Source: 2-01-FULL-49-17 sp035549275
Lineage (GTDB): Bacteria; Patescibacteriota; Minisyncoccia; 2-02-FULL-40-12; GWA2-44-9
Direction: 5' to 3'
DNA length: 64,000 bases
Assembly (NCBI GenBank): GCA_035549275.1
Contig: DASZRH010000030.1
Coordinates: 3,255 to 67,254, forward strand
In this document: piece after piece, positions 1 to 7,258 of the stretch
Layout: each line of letters begins with the position of its first letter
Position numbering within the stretch: position 1 is the first letter of the stretch
The notes under the pieces: model-generated
Databases searched by the model: none
The model's input: the letters and a program-made list of their open reading frames with translations, nothing else
What the model was told of the DNA's origin: nothing
Made by a program: the position numbers and the translations under genes

Positions 1-171
1 AAAAACTGGCCCAGCGAACCGTTGTTGTGCCTGCCATCTGATACCAACGACGATCGGAGCAAAGAGAGCTTCCGAAGGACTTCCCCTCCGCCTCCGTTCC
101 GGATCCCCATCCTGCAGGCGGCCCGGATCACTCTCGGATACAGCCGGCGATCAGCCCGCTAATCTGTCCCC
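1..171. other. Unassigned left edge of window
   Basis: I do not recognise a gene here. On the plus strand one frame is open from base 1 to a TAA at 160-162 and another is open to about 240. Having two overlapping open frames, with codon use unlike the neighbouring genes, gives no clear support for a protein. The segment ends directly at a plus-strand terminator (172-205), so it is probably the 3' end of a plus-strand transcript, either a protein tail or a structured RNA, whose body lies outside the window. Confidence 0.3.
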
Positions 172-206
172 AAACCTCTGGCGCGCTACGCGCGCCAGAG
201 GTTTTG
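172..206 (+). terminator. Rho-independent terminator before ftsH
   Basis: A 14-bp perfect stem (172-185 with 191-204, loop 186-190) is followed by a T-rich stretch on the plus strand. It closes whatever transcript enters from the left edge and isolates ftsH, whose own promoter begins 8 bases downstream. Confidence 0.8.
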
Positions 207-213
207 TTCTAAA

Positions 214-242
214 TTGCAAAAGCCCCGTTTTTGTAGTATAAT
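214..242 (+). promoter_or_regulatory. ftsH promoter (leaderless)
   Basis: TTGCAA at 214-219, a 17-base spacer and TATAAT at 237-242. The expected transcription start falls 0-3 bases before the ATG at 252 and no Shine-Dalgarno sequence is present, so the mRNA is probably leaderless. Confidence 0.75.
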
Positions 243-251
243 TTTCAGTAC

Positions 252-2066
252 ATGAAACTGTTTTTCCGATATTTCATCATCGTATTTGTAATCCTGCTTG
301 CCGCCAGCGGCTTGGTGGCGCTTTTCAGTTCCCCGAACCACACCGTAACCATCGCGCCCCTTTCCGATATCGTCGCCCGCATTAATTCCAATGAAGCCAA
401 GTCCCTTCAGGTTCAAGGCGATACCATCGCCCTAACTCTCAAAAACGGCGATGTTCTTTCGGCTCAAAAAGAAAACTCGATCTCGGCCTTTGAAACCCTC
501 TTGAATCTGGGCGCCAACAAAGACAAATTATCGACCCTTGAAACGGAGATCAAAGAACCTTCGGGCCTTGGTTCCTTCCTGGCAAGCCTCCTACCGGTCG
601 TCGTTCCCTTTTTGCTCGTGTGGCTTATGTTCTGGTTCATGTTCCGGCAGGCCCAGCGCGGCTCCAACCAAACTTTCACCTTCGGCAAGTCGCGTGCGCG
701 CCTGGCCGGCAATGGCAACGGCCGCAAACCGGTACTCTTCAAAGACGTCGCCGGCCTGATTGAGGCCAAGCAGGAAATTTCAGAAGTGGTTGAATTCCTG
801 CGCTCGCCCCAAAAATTCCAAAAACTCGGCGCGCGCATCCCGCGCGGCATTCTGCTGGTCGGCTCGCCCGGCACCGGCAAGACGCTCTTGGCCCGGGCTG
901 TCGCCAACGAAGCCAACGTCCCCTTCTACTTCGTTTCCGGCTCTGATTTCGTGGAAATGTTCGTCGGCGTCGGTGCCAACCGCGTCCGCGACACGTTCGA
1001 GCTGGCCAAGAAAACTTCGCCTTCAATCATCTTTATCGATGAAATCGACGCCGTTGGCCGCCATCGCGGCGCCGGTCTTGGCGGCGGCCATGACGAACGC
1101 GAGCAGACGCTCAACCAAATCCTTGTTGAAATGGACGGCTTCGACACCAATGACTCGGTCATCGTCATGGCCGCCACCAACCGCCCCGACATTCTTGATC
1201 CCGCCTTGCTTCGTCCGGGCCGCTTCGACCGGCGCGTTGTCTTGGACGAGCCTTCGATGAAAGACCGCGAAGAGATTCTCAAAATCCACGCCCTGGACAA
1301 ACCGCTCGCGCCCGAAGCCAACCTCAAACTCATCGCCGAACGCACGCCTGGCTTCAGCGGCGCCGATTTGGCCAACCTCCTGAACGAAGCGGCAATCCTC
1401 GCTGCCCGGGCCAATCGCAGCCAAATTACCCAAGACGATATGTTTCAAGCGATCGAAAAAGTCATTCTCGGCCCCGAGCGCCGCAGCCATATTTTTTCCA
1501 AAAAAGAAAAAGAGATTACCGCCTATCACGAAGCCGGCCACGCCTTGGTAGCCTCGGCGATTCCCCACTCCGATCCCGTTCACAAAGTTTCCATCGTCTC
1601 CCGCGGCCGCGCCGGCGGGTATACGCTCAAACTCCCCACCGAAGACAAACATCTTAAATCACGCCCGGAATTTGAAGCCGAATTGGCCGTGCTCTTGGGC
1701 GGCTACGCCGCTGAAAAATTAATCTTCAAAGAAACCACGACCGGCGCCTCCAACGACTTGAAAGTCGCCTCGGACCTGGCCCGCCGCATGGTCACCCAGT
1801 ACGGCATGTCTGACGCGCTTGGCCCGATAACCTTCGGCGAGAAAGAAGAACTGGTTTTCCTCGGCAAAGAAATGTCCCACACCCGCAACTACTCCGAAGC
1901 GATTGCCGTGGAAATCGACGCCGAGATCAAGAAGCTTATCATTAAAGGCCTGAATGTCGCCAAAAAAGTCATCACCGACCGCATGGACAAGCTTGAAAAG
2001 ATCGCCAAAGAATTGATATCCAAAGAAACGCTGGAACAGCAAGAGTTCTACGCTCTTCTGCATTAA
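252..2066 (+). CDS. ftsH: ATP-dependent zinc metalloprotease FtsH
   Basis: Membrane-anchored AAA+ protease that extracts and degrades misfolded or regulatory membrane and cytosolic proteins. The 604-residue product has two N-terminal membrane segments (about 5-25 and 108-131) around a short extracytoplasmic domain. These are followed by the AAA module with Walker A GSPGTGKT (204-211), Walker B with FIDEID (about 261-266), the second region of homology ending in RPGRFDR (321-327), and the zinc-binding HEAGH (426-430) of the M41 protease. Length and domain order are normal for the family. The ATG at 252 fits both the signal-anchor and the promoter placed directly upstream. Two tRNA genes and a pseudouridine synthase follow on the same strand without an obvious terminator. 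Confidence 0.97.
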   Translation: MKLFFRYFIIVFVILLAASGLVALFSSPNHTVTIAPLSDIVARINSNEAKSLQVQGDTIALTLKNGDVLSAQKENSISAFETLLNLGANKDKLSTLETEIKEPSGLGSFLASLLPVVVPFLLVWLMFWFMFRQAQRGSNQTFTFGKSRARLAGNGNGRKPVLFKDVAGLIEAKQEISEVVEFLRSPQKFQKLGARIPRGILLVGSPGTGKTLLARAVANEANVPFYFVSGSDFVEMFVGVGANRVRDTFELAKKTSPSIIFIDEIDAVGRHRGAGLGGGHDEREQTLNQILVEMDGFDTNDSVIVMAATNRPDILDPALLRPGRFDRRVVLDEPSMKDREEILKIHALDKPLAPEANLKLIAERTPGFSGADLANLLNEAAILAARANRSQITQDDMFQAIEKVILGPERRSHIFSKKEKEITAYHEAGHALVASAIPHSDPVHKVSIVSRGRAGGYTLKLPTEDKHLKSRPEFEAELAVLLGGYAAEKLIFKETTTGASNDLKVASDLARRMVTQYGMSDALGPITFGEKEELVFLGKEMSHTRNYSEAIAVEIDAEIKKLIIKGLNVAKKVITDRMDKLEKIAKELISKETLEQQEFYALLH

Positions 2067-2079
2067 CGCAGAATCGAGC

Positions 2080-2151
2080 GGGCCTGTAGCTCAGTGGTAG
2101 AGCACGTCACTTATAATGACGTTGTCGATGGTTCGATCCCATCCAGGCCCA
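2080..2151 (+). tRNA. tRNA-Ile (anticodon UAU)
   Basis: A full cloverleaf folds. Acceptor GGGCCTG/CAGGCCC, D arm GCTC/GAGC, anticodon stem CGTCA/TGACG with a seven-base loop whose positions 34-36 are TAT (2112-2114), and T arm GATGG/CCATC. It reads AUA. Most bacteria read AUA with a CAU anticodon modified to lysidine by TilS, so a genomic UAU is noteworthy. CCA is not encoded. Confidence 0.9.
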
Positions 2152-2156
2152 CCCGC

Positions 2157-2231
<75 letters not shown>

Positions 2232-2232
<1 letters not shown>

Positions 2233-2945
2233 TGGAAGTTTCGATAGTATACGAAGACTCAAACCTCATTGTGCTCAACAAGCCGGCCGGTCTGATTGTT
2301 CACCCTAAAAACGCATCTGATACCCAGCCGAGCCTGGTTGATTGGCTGACGGCTCGCTATCCCGGAATCGGCGGGGTTGGTGAACCGTTTGATGCCTCCG
2401 GCACCCCGCTGCCGCGCGCCGGCATCGTTCATCGCCTCGACAAAGATACGTCAGGACTGCTTCTGGTCGCTAAAAACAACGACACATTCTATTATCTCAA
2501 GTCTCTGTTCCAAACCCGCAAAATCCAAAAACATTATCTGGCTCTGTGCTATGGTTTCCCGGCCGAACCTGCCGGCGTTATCAATGCCCCGCTCGGCCGC
2601 GTTGGCCTGAAACGAACAACCCGCATGGGCGGCGAAAAATTAAAGGATACAAAGGACGCCATAACCGAATATGCCGTCGTAAAGCGCTTTGAAAAATTCA
2701 CTCTCTTCGATGTCATGCCCAAAACGGGCCGCACCCACCAAATCCGGGTGCACCTGAAATCGATTCATTGCCCCATCGCCGGCGATCCTGTCTATGCTCC
2801 CAAGGGCTGGCAGCCGCCCCAGGGCCTGACTCGGCTCTTTCTCCATGCTTACAAACTTTCATTTGTAACTCCCGACGGAAAATCACTGACGGTTGAGGCC
2901 GAACTGCCCGAAGATTTACAAAAAGTTCTTTCTATGCTACAATAG
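2232..2945 (+). CDS. RluA/RluD-family rRNA pseudouridine synthase
   Basis: Converts specific uridines in rRNA (possibly tRNA) to pseudouridine. The 237-residue product has the family signature HRLDKDTSG with the catalytic aspartate at about residue 70, then RTHQIRVHL near the C-terminus. The N-terminal S4 RNA-binding domain usual in RluC and RluD is missing, so the protein is only the catalytic domain, like RluA. I chose ATG 2232 because upstream in-frame starts lie inside tRNA-Val. That ATG shares its A with the tRNA CCA end, so translation likely begins on a processed, essentially leaderless end. The exact target cannot be told from sequence. Confidence 0.88.
2915..2943 (+). promoter_or_regulatory. 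rplS promoter (leaderless)
   Basis: TTTACA at 2915-2920, 17-base spacer, TACAAT at 2938-2943, inside the end of the pseudouridine synthase gene. The predicted transcription start is a few bases before ATG 2954 and there is no Shine-Dalgarno sequence. Confidence 0.7.
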
Positions 2946-2953
2946 CATCTACC

Positions 2954-3358
2954 ATGAATCCTATCGCATTATTCCACTCAAAACTGGAATCCAAAGACAA
3001 ATTTGAAGGCGTCCGCCCCGGCTGGACTGTCCGTATCAGCCAGCGCATCAAAGACGGCGAAAAAACCCGCGTCCAGGCCTTTGAAGGCACCGTTATCGCC
3101 CGCAAACACGGCACGACTCCCAGTGGCACGATTACCATCCGCAAAGTGACCGACGGCATCGGCGTCGAAAAAGTCTTCCCGATCCATCTCCCCTCCATCG
3201 AAAGCGTCAAGGTTCTCAAAAAGACCACGGCCCGCCGCGCGAAGCTCTATTACCTTCGCGACAAGACGGCCAAAGAGATTCGCAAGAAGGTTAAGGCCGA
3301 GCGCGCCCAGACTAAAGCATCAGCCGAGGCCGCCGAGACTCCGGTTGCTTCTCAATAG
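2954..3358 (+). CDS. rplS: 50S ribosomal protein bL19
   Basis: Large-subunit protein at the 30S-50S interface. The 134-residue product shows the bL19 core: an N-terminal helix, the PGWTVRIS strand, EGTVIARKHG, and the family signature RRAKLYYLRD at about residues 95-104. The last 25 or so residues form a Lys/Ala/Glu-rich tail longer than usual. It has its own promoter in the upstream gene, and a tRNA-Leu follows 33 bases after the stop. Confidence 0.96.
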   Translation: MNPIALFHSKLESKDKFEGVRPGWTVRISQRIKDGEKTRVQAFEGTVIARKHGTTPSGTITIRKVTDGIGVEKVFPIHLPSIESVKVLKKTTARRAKLYYLRDKTAKEIRKKVKAERAQTKASAEAAETPVASQ

Positions 3359-3391
3359 CGGCTCTTTCTGGTAGAATACCCTTCGTATTCT

Positions 3392-3476
3392 GCGGACGTG
3401 GTGGAACTTGGCAGACACACTACCTTGAGGTGGTAGCGCCCGTCAGGGCATGGAGGTTCGAATCCTCTCGTCCGCA
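3392..3476 (+). tRNA. tRNA-Leu (anticodon GAG)
   Basis: Class II tRNA with a long variable arm. Acceptor GCGGACG/CGTCCGC, anticodon stem CTACC/GGTAG, loop TTGAGGT giving GAG. A TAGAAT box at 3372-3377 precedes it and could be its own -10. CCA is not encoded. Confidence 0.93.
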
Positions 3477-3480
3477 CATT

Positions 3481-3556
3481 GGGCGGTTAGCTCAGTTGGT
3501 AGAGCATCTCATTGACGTTGAGAGGGTCAGAGGTTCAAGTCCTCTACCGCCCACCA
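3481..3556 (+). tRNA. tRNA-Val (anticodon GAC)
   Basis: Acceptor GGGCGGT/ACCGCCC, anticodon stem TCTCA/TGAGA, loop TTGACGT giving GAC, encoded ACCA. It starts 4 bases after tRNA-Leu and is probably co-transcribed. Its CCA end merges into the following terminator stem. Confidence 0.95.
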
Positions 3557-3594
3557 AACTAAAAACTCCCGTTCGGGAGTTTTTAGTTTGGTGG
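3551..3594. terminator. Bidirectional terminator between tRNA-Val and tRNA-Phe
   Basis: A 21-bp stem (3551-3571 with 3574-3594, 2-base loop) with A-rich left and T-rich right arms. It ends the plus-strand tRNA transcript and the minus-strand tRNA-Phe. The outer bases of each arm are the CCA ends of the two tRNAs. Confidence 0.85.
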
Positions 3595-3666
3595 TGCCGC
3601 GGGAGGGAATTGAACCCCCGACGCCAGCCTCTTCAGGGCTGCGCTCTACCACTGAGCTACCGCGGC
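3592..3666 (-). tRNA. tRNA-Phe (anticodon GAA)
   Basis: Read on the minus strand: acceptor GCCGCGG/CCGCGGC, D arm GCTC/GAGC, anticodon stem CAGCC/GGCTG, loop CTGAAGA giving GAA, discriminator A and encoded CCA. Confidence 0.95.
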
Positions 3667-3797
3667 ATAACCATACAGATAGTACCATAAATCCATTGAT
3701 TTATTCAACCCTTATCCCCGGTTTTCTTTACATATCAACTTATCCTCTTTAAAAATCGTACCCCTATGTTATTATAAATCTATAATTATTAGATTAG

Positions 3798-3803
3798 TAC
3801 AAT
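3798..3803 (+). promoter_or_regulatory. -10 box for the HTH/LAGLIDADG-like gene
   Basis: TACAAT 14 bases before ATG 3818 in a very AT-rich spacer (3667-3817) that is otherwise empty. I see no convincing -35 and no Shine-Dalgarno sequence. Confidence 0.4.
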
Positions 3804-3817
3804 TATTCATCAACAAT

Positions 3818-4477
3818 ATGCGAAAAGACAAGATAAAAGCGTATGAACTGCGACGAGAACGGAAAAGCTATTCCGAGATCAGCCGGCTTCTTAAAATATC
3901 CAAATCAACATTGACGAGTTGGTTCAAAAACGAAGACTGGTCCCGGCAAATCCGAGATGAATTGGGAGCCCTTCAGTCTCTTTCTTATCCCAAAAAATTG
4001 GCGGCCATTCAAAAGGCCAACAAGGAACGGTGGTCTCGAGCTCGCCAATCCTATCGAAATTCTGCGGAAGAAGAGTTCCCCAAGCTGAAAAACAATCCTC
4101 TTTTTATTTCTGGATTAATGCTTTATTGGGGCGAGGGAGACAAAAGCCAAAAAAACAGTCAGCTGCGCATTGCCAATAGCGATCCGATGATGATTCGAGT
4201 GTTCAATAATTTCCTGAAGAAGATATTAAAGGTGTCGCCCCATAAAATTGGTATGAGGCTGCTTCTCTATCCGGACCTAAAAGATGAAGTGCAAAAAAAC
4301 TTTTGGAGCAAAGCCGCCGGGATCCCATTGAATCAGTTCAAAAAATCAGTTGTCATTAAAGACAAACACCCGACTCGGCGGCTTTCCTATGGCATTGGGA
4401 ACTTATATGTGTGTAGCAGAGAACAGAAAGAAAAAGTATTGACGTGGATTAACCTGTATCAAGAACTTCTTGCTTAG
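3818..4477 (+). CDS. HTH plus LAGLIDADG-like domain protein
   Basis: The 219-residue product has an N-terminal helix-turn-helix (about residues 1-40, with the pattern of a transposase or Mor-like HTH: SYSEISRLLKISKSTLTSWF). A central domain containing LYWGEGDK and the phrase RIANSDP follows. The WGEG and NSDP pattern resembles single-motif LAGLIDADG-like domains found in stand-alone proteins. Function is unknown: it could be a DNA-binding regulator or a decayed homing-type nuclease. It sits alone between tRNA-Phe and tRNA-Gly, its codon use is more AT-rich than ftsH or rplS, and its placement between tRNAs fits a mobile origin. I am confident it is a gene, less so of the domain name. Confidence 0.65.
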   Translation: MRKDKIKAYELRRERKSYSEISRLLKISKSTLTSWFKNEDWSRQIRDELGALQSLSYPKKLAAIQKANKERWSRARQSYRNSAEEEFPKLKNNPLFISGLMLYWGEGDKSQKNSQLRIANSDPMMIRVFNNFLKKILKVSPHKIGMRLLLYPDLKDEVQKNFWSKAAGIPLNQFKKSVVIKDKHPTRRLSYGIGNLYVCSREQKEKVLTWINLYQELLA

Positions 4478-4513
4478 AGAGCGATTTTGATGTAAAATAC
4501 CGAGTATAGTTTT

Positions 4514-4584
4514 GCGGGTACAGTATATCGGTTGTACATCACCTTGCCAAGGTGAAGGGACGGGTTCGATTCCCGTTACCCGCT
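4514..4584 (+). tRNA. tRNA-Gly (anticodon GCC)
   Basis: Acceptor GCGGGTA/TACCCGC, anticodon stem TCACC/GGTGA, loop TTGCCAA giving GCC. Discriminator T and no encoded CCA. A protein gene starts 3 bases downstream. Confidence 0.92.
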
Positions 4585-4587
4585 CAG

Positions 4588-5061
4588 ATGTTTGGCATAT
4601 TCTCAAAAATCACTCGCCGCGCGGCATTAAGCGAGCGGATCGTTAACAGCGAGGCCGGCGTGTATCTGTATATCCTTTTCCCGATGACGGTTGCCTTTCT
4701 GCTCACCTTTATCGGCGCCCGGACCATTAGCCACTTAAGCCCCGATTTCTTCCTCAAGATTGTGCCTGGGCTGCATGTCCACCATTTTGCCTATGGCATT
4801 ATCGTGCTCTCGGTCTCCGGCTATTTAGCTCTGGTCAACAACGGCCCCGCGGCAACATATTGGATTGCCCTTCTCCACGGCTTTGGGCTTGGCCTCGCCT
4901 TTGACGAATTTGGCATCTGGCTTAAATTAACCGATGACAGCGCAGCCCGGTGGACATACGACGGCGTCGCCATTCTGGCCGGCCTGTTTCTGATGCTCAT
5001 TTCGGCCCGGACCGGGTACCTGGCCTTATCTCGATTATTCTCCAAAAAGAGCTCAATTTGA
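4588..5061 (+). CDS. Small integral membrane protein with HxHH and DEFG motifs
   Basis: I do not recognise a named family. The 157-residue product has about four or five predicted membrane segments (near 25-45, 60-80, 85-105, 130-150). Conserved-looking polar residues lie inside hydrophobic stretches: HVHHFAYG at about 62-69 and AFDEFGIWL at about 106-114. Paired His and Asp/Glu facing a membrane interior would suit a metal site, but this is inference. The start was chosen at ATG 4588 because longer readings begin inside tRNA-Gly. With only 3 bases between tRNA and ATG it must be translated from a tRNA-processed transcript. Confidence 0.7.
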   Translation: MFGIFSKITRRAALSERIVNSEAGVYLYILFPMTVAFLLTFIGARTISHLSPDFFLKIVPGLHVHHFAYGIIVLSVSGYLALVNNGPAATYWIALLHGFGLGLAFDEFGIWLKLTDDSAARWTYDGVAILAGLFLMLISARTGYLALSRLFSKKSSI

Positions 5062-5109
5062 CCCTTCAGAAACCCCGAAAAGGGCCCCTTTTGAGGGAGT
5101 TTTAGGGTA

Positions 5110-5138
5110 TTGACTTTTTAGCCTATATTTGCTATAAT
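5110..5138 (+). promoter_or_regulatory. Promoter of the 3D-domain protein gene
   Basis: TTGACT at 5110-5115, 17-base spacer, TATAAT at 5133-5138: one of the best matches to the sigma-70 consensus in the window. Transcription is expected near 5145, leaving a leader of about 104 bases, unlike the near-zero leaders elsewhere. Confidence 0.85.
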
Positions 5139-5144
5139 GTAGCT

Positions 5145-5248
5145 ACAACCTAAAGAAGTGCCGTAGGGGTAGAAGTGGCTTAGTAGGCCATTTTTTGTTT
5201 GCAAAAAATCGCCTAAAAAACCCTTCCCTCCCTGCACTCCCTTGGGCC
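5145..5248 (+). promoter_or_regulatory. Structured leader RNA upstream of 3D-domain gene
   Basis: The leader can fold into a three-way junction: closing helix AGTGC/GCACT (5157-5161 with 5234-5238), hairpin TGGC/GCCA (5176-5179 with 5187-5190), and an 8-bp hairpin (5190-5197 with 5202-5209, loop TTTG). The two hairpins share base 5190, so they stack or exclude each other by one pair. Position and size fit a cis-regulatory element, but I do not recognise a known riboswitch class. Confidence 0.35.
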
Positions 5249-5806
5249 ATGAATATGATTAAAAAAGCTGGTATCGTTCTTTTCACCGTTGTGACCCTTG
5301 CTGGTGCTACTCCTTCCGCTGACGCCTCCCTGTTTGACTGGATCAGCAACCTGAAGGGTTCAAGCGCCAAGACAACTGACGCCACCGCGGCCTGGTCATT
5401 CGATACCCTGTATCAGAATATTCAGGGCATCTCCCTTGATCAGACTACGACCGATATCAGTGCTGTGGCGGCTACGGCAGTGAACAGCGACAGTAAGAGC
5501 TCCTCAAAAACTCAATCTCGAACGATGGTCGTCGAGGCCACCGGTTACTCTTCAACTCCGGACCAAACCGACGCCAGCCCGTTCATCACCGCCAAAGGTA
5601 CGTATGTCCGCGACGGTATCATCGCTGCGAACTTCTTGCCGTTCGGTACGGTGGTGAAGATTCCGGATGTATTCGGCGACAAGATTTTCGTCGTCGAAGA
5701 CCGCATGAACAAGCGCTATACAAACCGTATTGACGTTTGGTTCTCGGATACTCCGTCGGCTTTGAAGTTCGGCCTGAAGACCGTGAAGATCGAGATTCTC
5801 TCGTAA
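5249..5806 (+). CDS. Secreted 3D (double-psi beta-barrel) domain protein
   Basis: The 185-residue product begins with a signal peptide (MNMIKKAG, hydrophobic core, then ADA before SLF). A low-complexity Ser/Thr/Ala linker follows to about residue 90, and then a C-terminal 3D domain with TAKGTYVRDGIIAAN, LPFGT, FVVEDRM and NRIDVWF. 3D domains are the catalytic barrel of MltA-type lytic transglycosylases and of Rpf/YuiC-like cell-wall enzymes; the aspartates in VEDRM and NRIDVW match the conserved acidic triad. The likely role is remodelling peptidoglycan outside the membrane. ATG 5249 was preferred to an upstream TTG because it starts a proper signal peptide. A strong promoter and a structured leader precede it. 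Confidence 0.85.
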   Translation: MNMIKKAGIVLFTVVTLAGATPSADASLFDWISNLKGSSAKTTDATAAWSFDTLYQNIQGISLDQTTTDISAVAATAVNSDSKSSSKTQSRTMVVEATGYSSTPDQTDASPFITAKGTYVRDGIIAANFLPFGTVVKIPDVFGDKIFVVEDRMNKRYTNRIDVWFSDTPSALKFGLKTVKIEILS

Positions 5807-5807
5807 G

Positions 5808-5840
5808 ATCCAAAACCCGCGCTTCGCGCGGGTTTTGGAT
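5808..5840 (+). terminator. Terminator after the 3D-domain gene
   Basis: A 14-bp perfect stem (5808-5821 with 5827-5840) with a TTCG-type loop and a T-rich right arm, 1 base after the stop codon. Confidence 0.85.
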
Positions 5841-5893
5841 TGCGCAAATCCGGATTTGGTGGTAAAATATATCTTGTTTTCGGTGAAGCTCCT

Positions 5894-5965
5894 GCACTCG
5901 TAGCTTAACGGATAAAGCAGCAGCCTTCGAAGCTGTTGATAGGGGTTCGATTCCCTTCGAGTGCA
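5894..5965 (+). tRNA. tRNA-Arg (anticodon UCG)
   Basis: Acceptor GCACTCG/CGAGTGC, anticodon stem GCAGC/GCTGT (one G-U), loop CTTCGAA giving TCG. A tRNA-Arg(UCG) can read CGA without inosine. No encoded CCA. Confidence 0.92.
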
Positions 5966-5978
5966 CACAACTCCACAC

Positions 5979-6051
5979 GCGCCCGTAGCTCAGTTGGTAG
6001 AGCAATTGCCTCTTAAGCAAATGGTCGTAGGTTCGAATCCTACCGGGCGCA
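5979..6051 (+). tRNA. tRNA-Lys (anticodon CUU)
   Basis: Acceptor GCGCCCG/CGGGCGC, loop CTCTTAA giving CTT; the outermost anticodon-stem pair (27-43) is an A-A mismatch. No encoded CCA. It is convergent with the cysteine desulfurase gene, whose stop lies 4 bases away, and no terminator hairpin separates them. Confidence 0.92.
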
Positions 6052-6055
6052 CAGC

Positions 6056-7207
6056 TTATACATTTCGATATCTTTTTCGGAGATCAGCAACTACTCTCGC
6101 CAAAGTTTTCACCGTATATTCAATATCTGATTTCGTAGTCTGGCGGCCGAGCGAAAAGCGAAGGCCGCCAGACAGGTACGCGGGCGCCAGGCCGATCGCT
6201 TTCAAAACGTGCGACGGCTCAACTTCGTGGCTGGTACAGGCCGAGCCGCTGCCGGCATAGATCCCGTACTTGTCGAGCTCCACCAGCACGATTTCGCTCT
6301 CCATGTTTGGAATGGATACATGAATGTTGTTTGGAAGGCGCACATCCCCTTCCGGTCCGCTGATGACGGCTTCGGGGAGTTCTTTTTTGATTAACTCGAT
6401 CATCCAATCACGAAGCTTTGCCACCTTTTGATTTTCAGACGGTTTGATGAGGCTAACCGCTTTGGCCAATCCTGCGATGGCGGGCAGATTTTCGGTACCG
6501 GCTCGAAGACCGTATTCCTGGCTGCCGCCCAACACGATGCCGCTCACCGAGGTGCCGCGGCGGACGAATGTAACGCCGATCCCGCGCGGCCCGTATATCT
6601 TGGAGCCATTGAAGGTCAGGAGGTCAACTCCCAACCGCTGTACATCCATATCGAGCGCTCCAGCGGCCTGACACGCATCGGTGTGAAATACTACTCTGCG
6701 ACCCGTTCGCTTGGCATATTCTCGGATAACTTTGCCGATTTTGGCGATGGGCTGGATAGTCCCGATTTCATTGTTGGCATACATGATTGAAATCAGATCG
6801 GGTTTTTCTTTTTCAAGAAGCTTTTGAATATCTGCGGTCCGCACGTGGCCGAAACGGTCTACGGGAATGTATACAAGCCGAGCCGGCGTACAGGCCAATG
6901 CTTGGAGCACCGAGGGATGTTCAATCGGAGTCGTTAATACGACAGGATTTTTCAAGCGCGAGAGCGCTCCCCGGAGAGCAAGATTGTTAGCTTCCGATCC
7001 GGAAGCGGTAAAGACAATTTCCGTTGATCGCGCGTTTAAAAAACGCGCGATCAACGTTCGAGCCGCTTCCACTGCCGCACGCGCCATCCGGCCTGCGTTA
7101 TTGAAGGCTGACGGGTTGCCGGCCAAACGCGCAGCGGCATTCATCGCCGAAACCACCCGCGGATCCGTAGGCGTTGCGGCGGCATTGTCGAGATAGATAT
7201 TTTTCAT
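6056..7207 (-). CDS. Cysteine desulfurase (NifS/IscS family)
   Basis: PLP enzyme that removes sulfur from cysteine for Fe-S clusters and thiolated tRNAs. The 383-residue product starts with the family pattern YLDNAAATP. It carries the PLP-site HTDACQ (about 175-180), the Schiff-base lysine in NGSKIYGPRG (K203) and the catalytic cysteine in GSACTS (C324), which marks a group I (IscS/NifS-like) enzyme. The start at 7207 was chosen because it gives the classic N-terminus; an upstream in-frame start would add an unconserved decapeptide. No scaffold or IscR gene is adjacent. A TATAGT box lies at 7239-7244 on the minus strand. Confidence 0.95.
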   Translation of the reverse strand: MKNIYLDNAAATPTDPRVVSAMNAAARLAGNPSAFNNAGRMARAAVEAARTLIARFLNARSTEIVFTASGSEANNLALRGALSRLKNPVVLTTPIEHPSVLQALACTPARLVYIPVDRFGHVRTADIQKLLEKEKPDLISIMYANNEIGTIQPIAKIGKVIREYAKRTGRRVVFHTDACQAAGALDMDVQRLGVDLLTFNGSKIYGPRGIGVTFVRRGTSVSGIVLGGSQEYGLRAGTENLPAIAGLAKAVSLIKPSENQKVAKLRDWMIELIKKELPEAVISGPEGDVRLPNNIHVSIPNMESEIVLVELDKYGIYAGSGSACTSHEVEPSHVLKAIGLAPAYLSGGLRFSLGRQTTKSDIEYTVKTLARVVADLRKRYRNV

Positions 7208-7258
7208 ACGAAAAATGGCCTTGGAAGGCCGTGTCAATACTATACCACGTTTCTATAA

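Noticed and set aside
1..171. Possible RNase P RNA 5' part on the minus strand
   Set aside because: The reverse complement has a GATCGCC-like segment and GGGGAAGTCC reminiscent of conserved region I, but the canonical GAGGAAAGTCC is absent and the adjoining terminator reads in the opposite direction. An Infernal search with the bacterial RNase P models would settle it.
1023..1652. Long open frame antisense to ftsH
   Set aside because: A shadow of the GC-biased ftsH codons; ftsH motifs are complete on the other strand.
5552..6020. Minus-strand ORFs across tRNA-Arg and tRNA-Lys
   Set aside because: They read through tRNAs and the 3D-domain gene in antisense and contain the usual tRNA-derived peptides.
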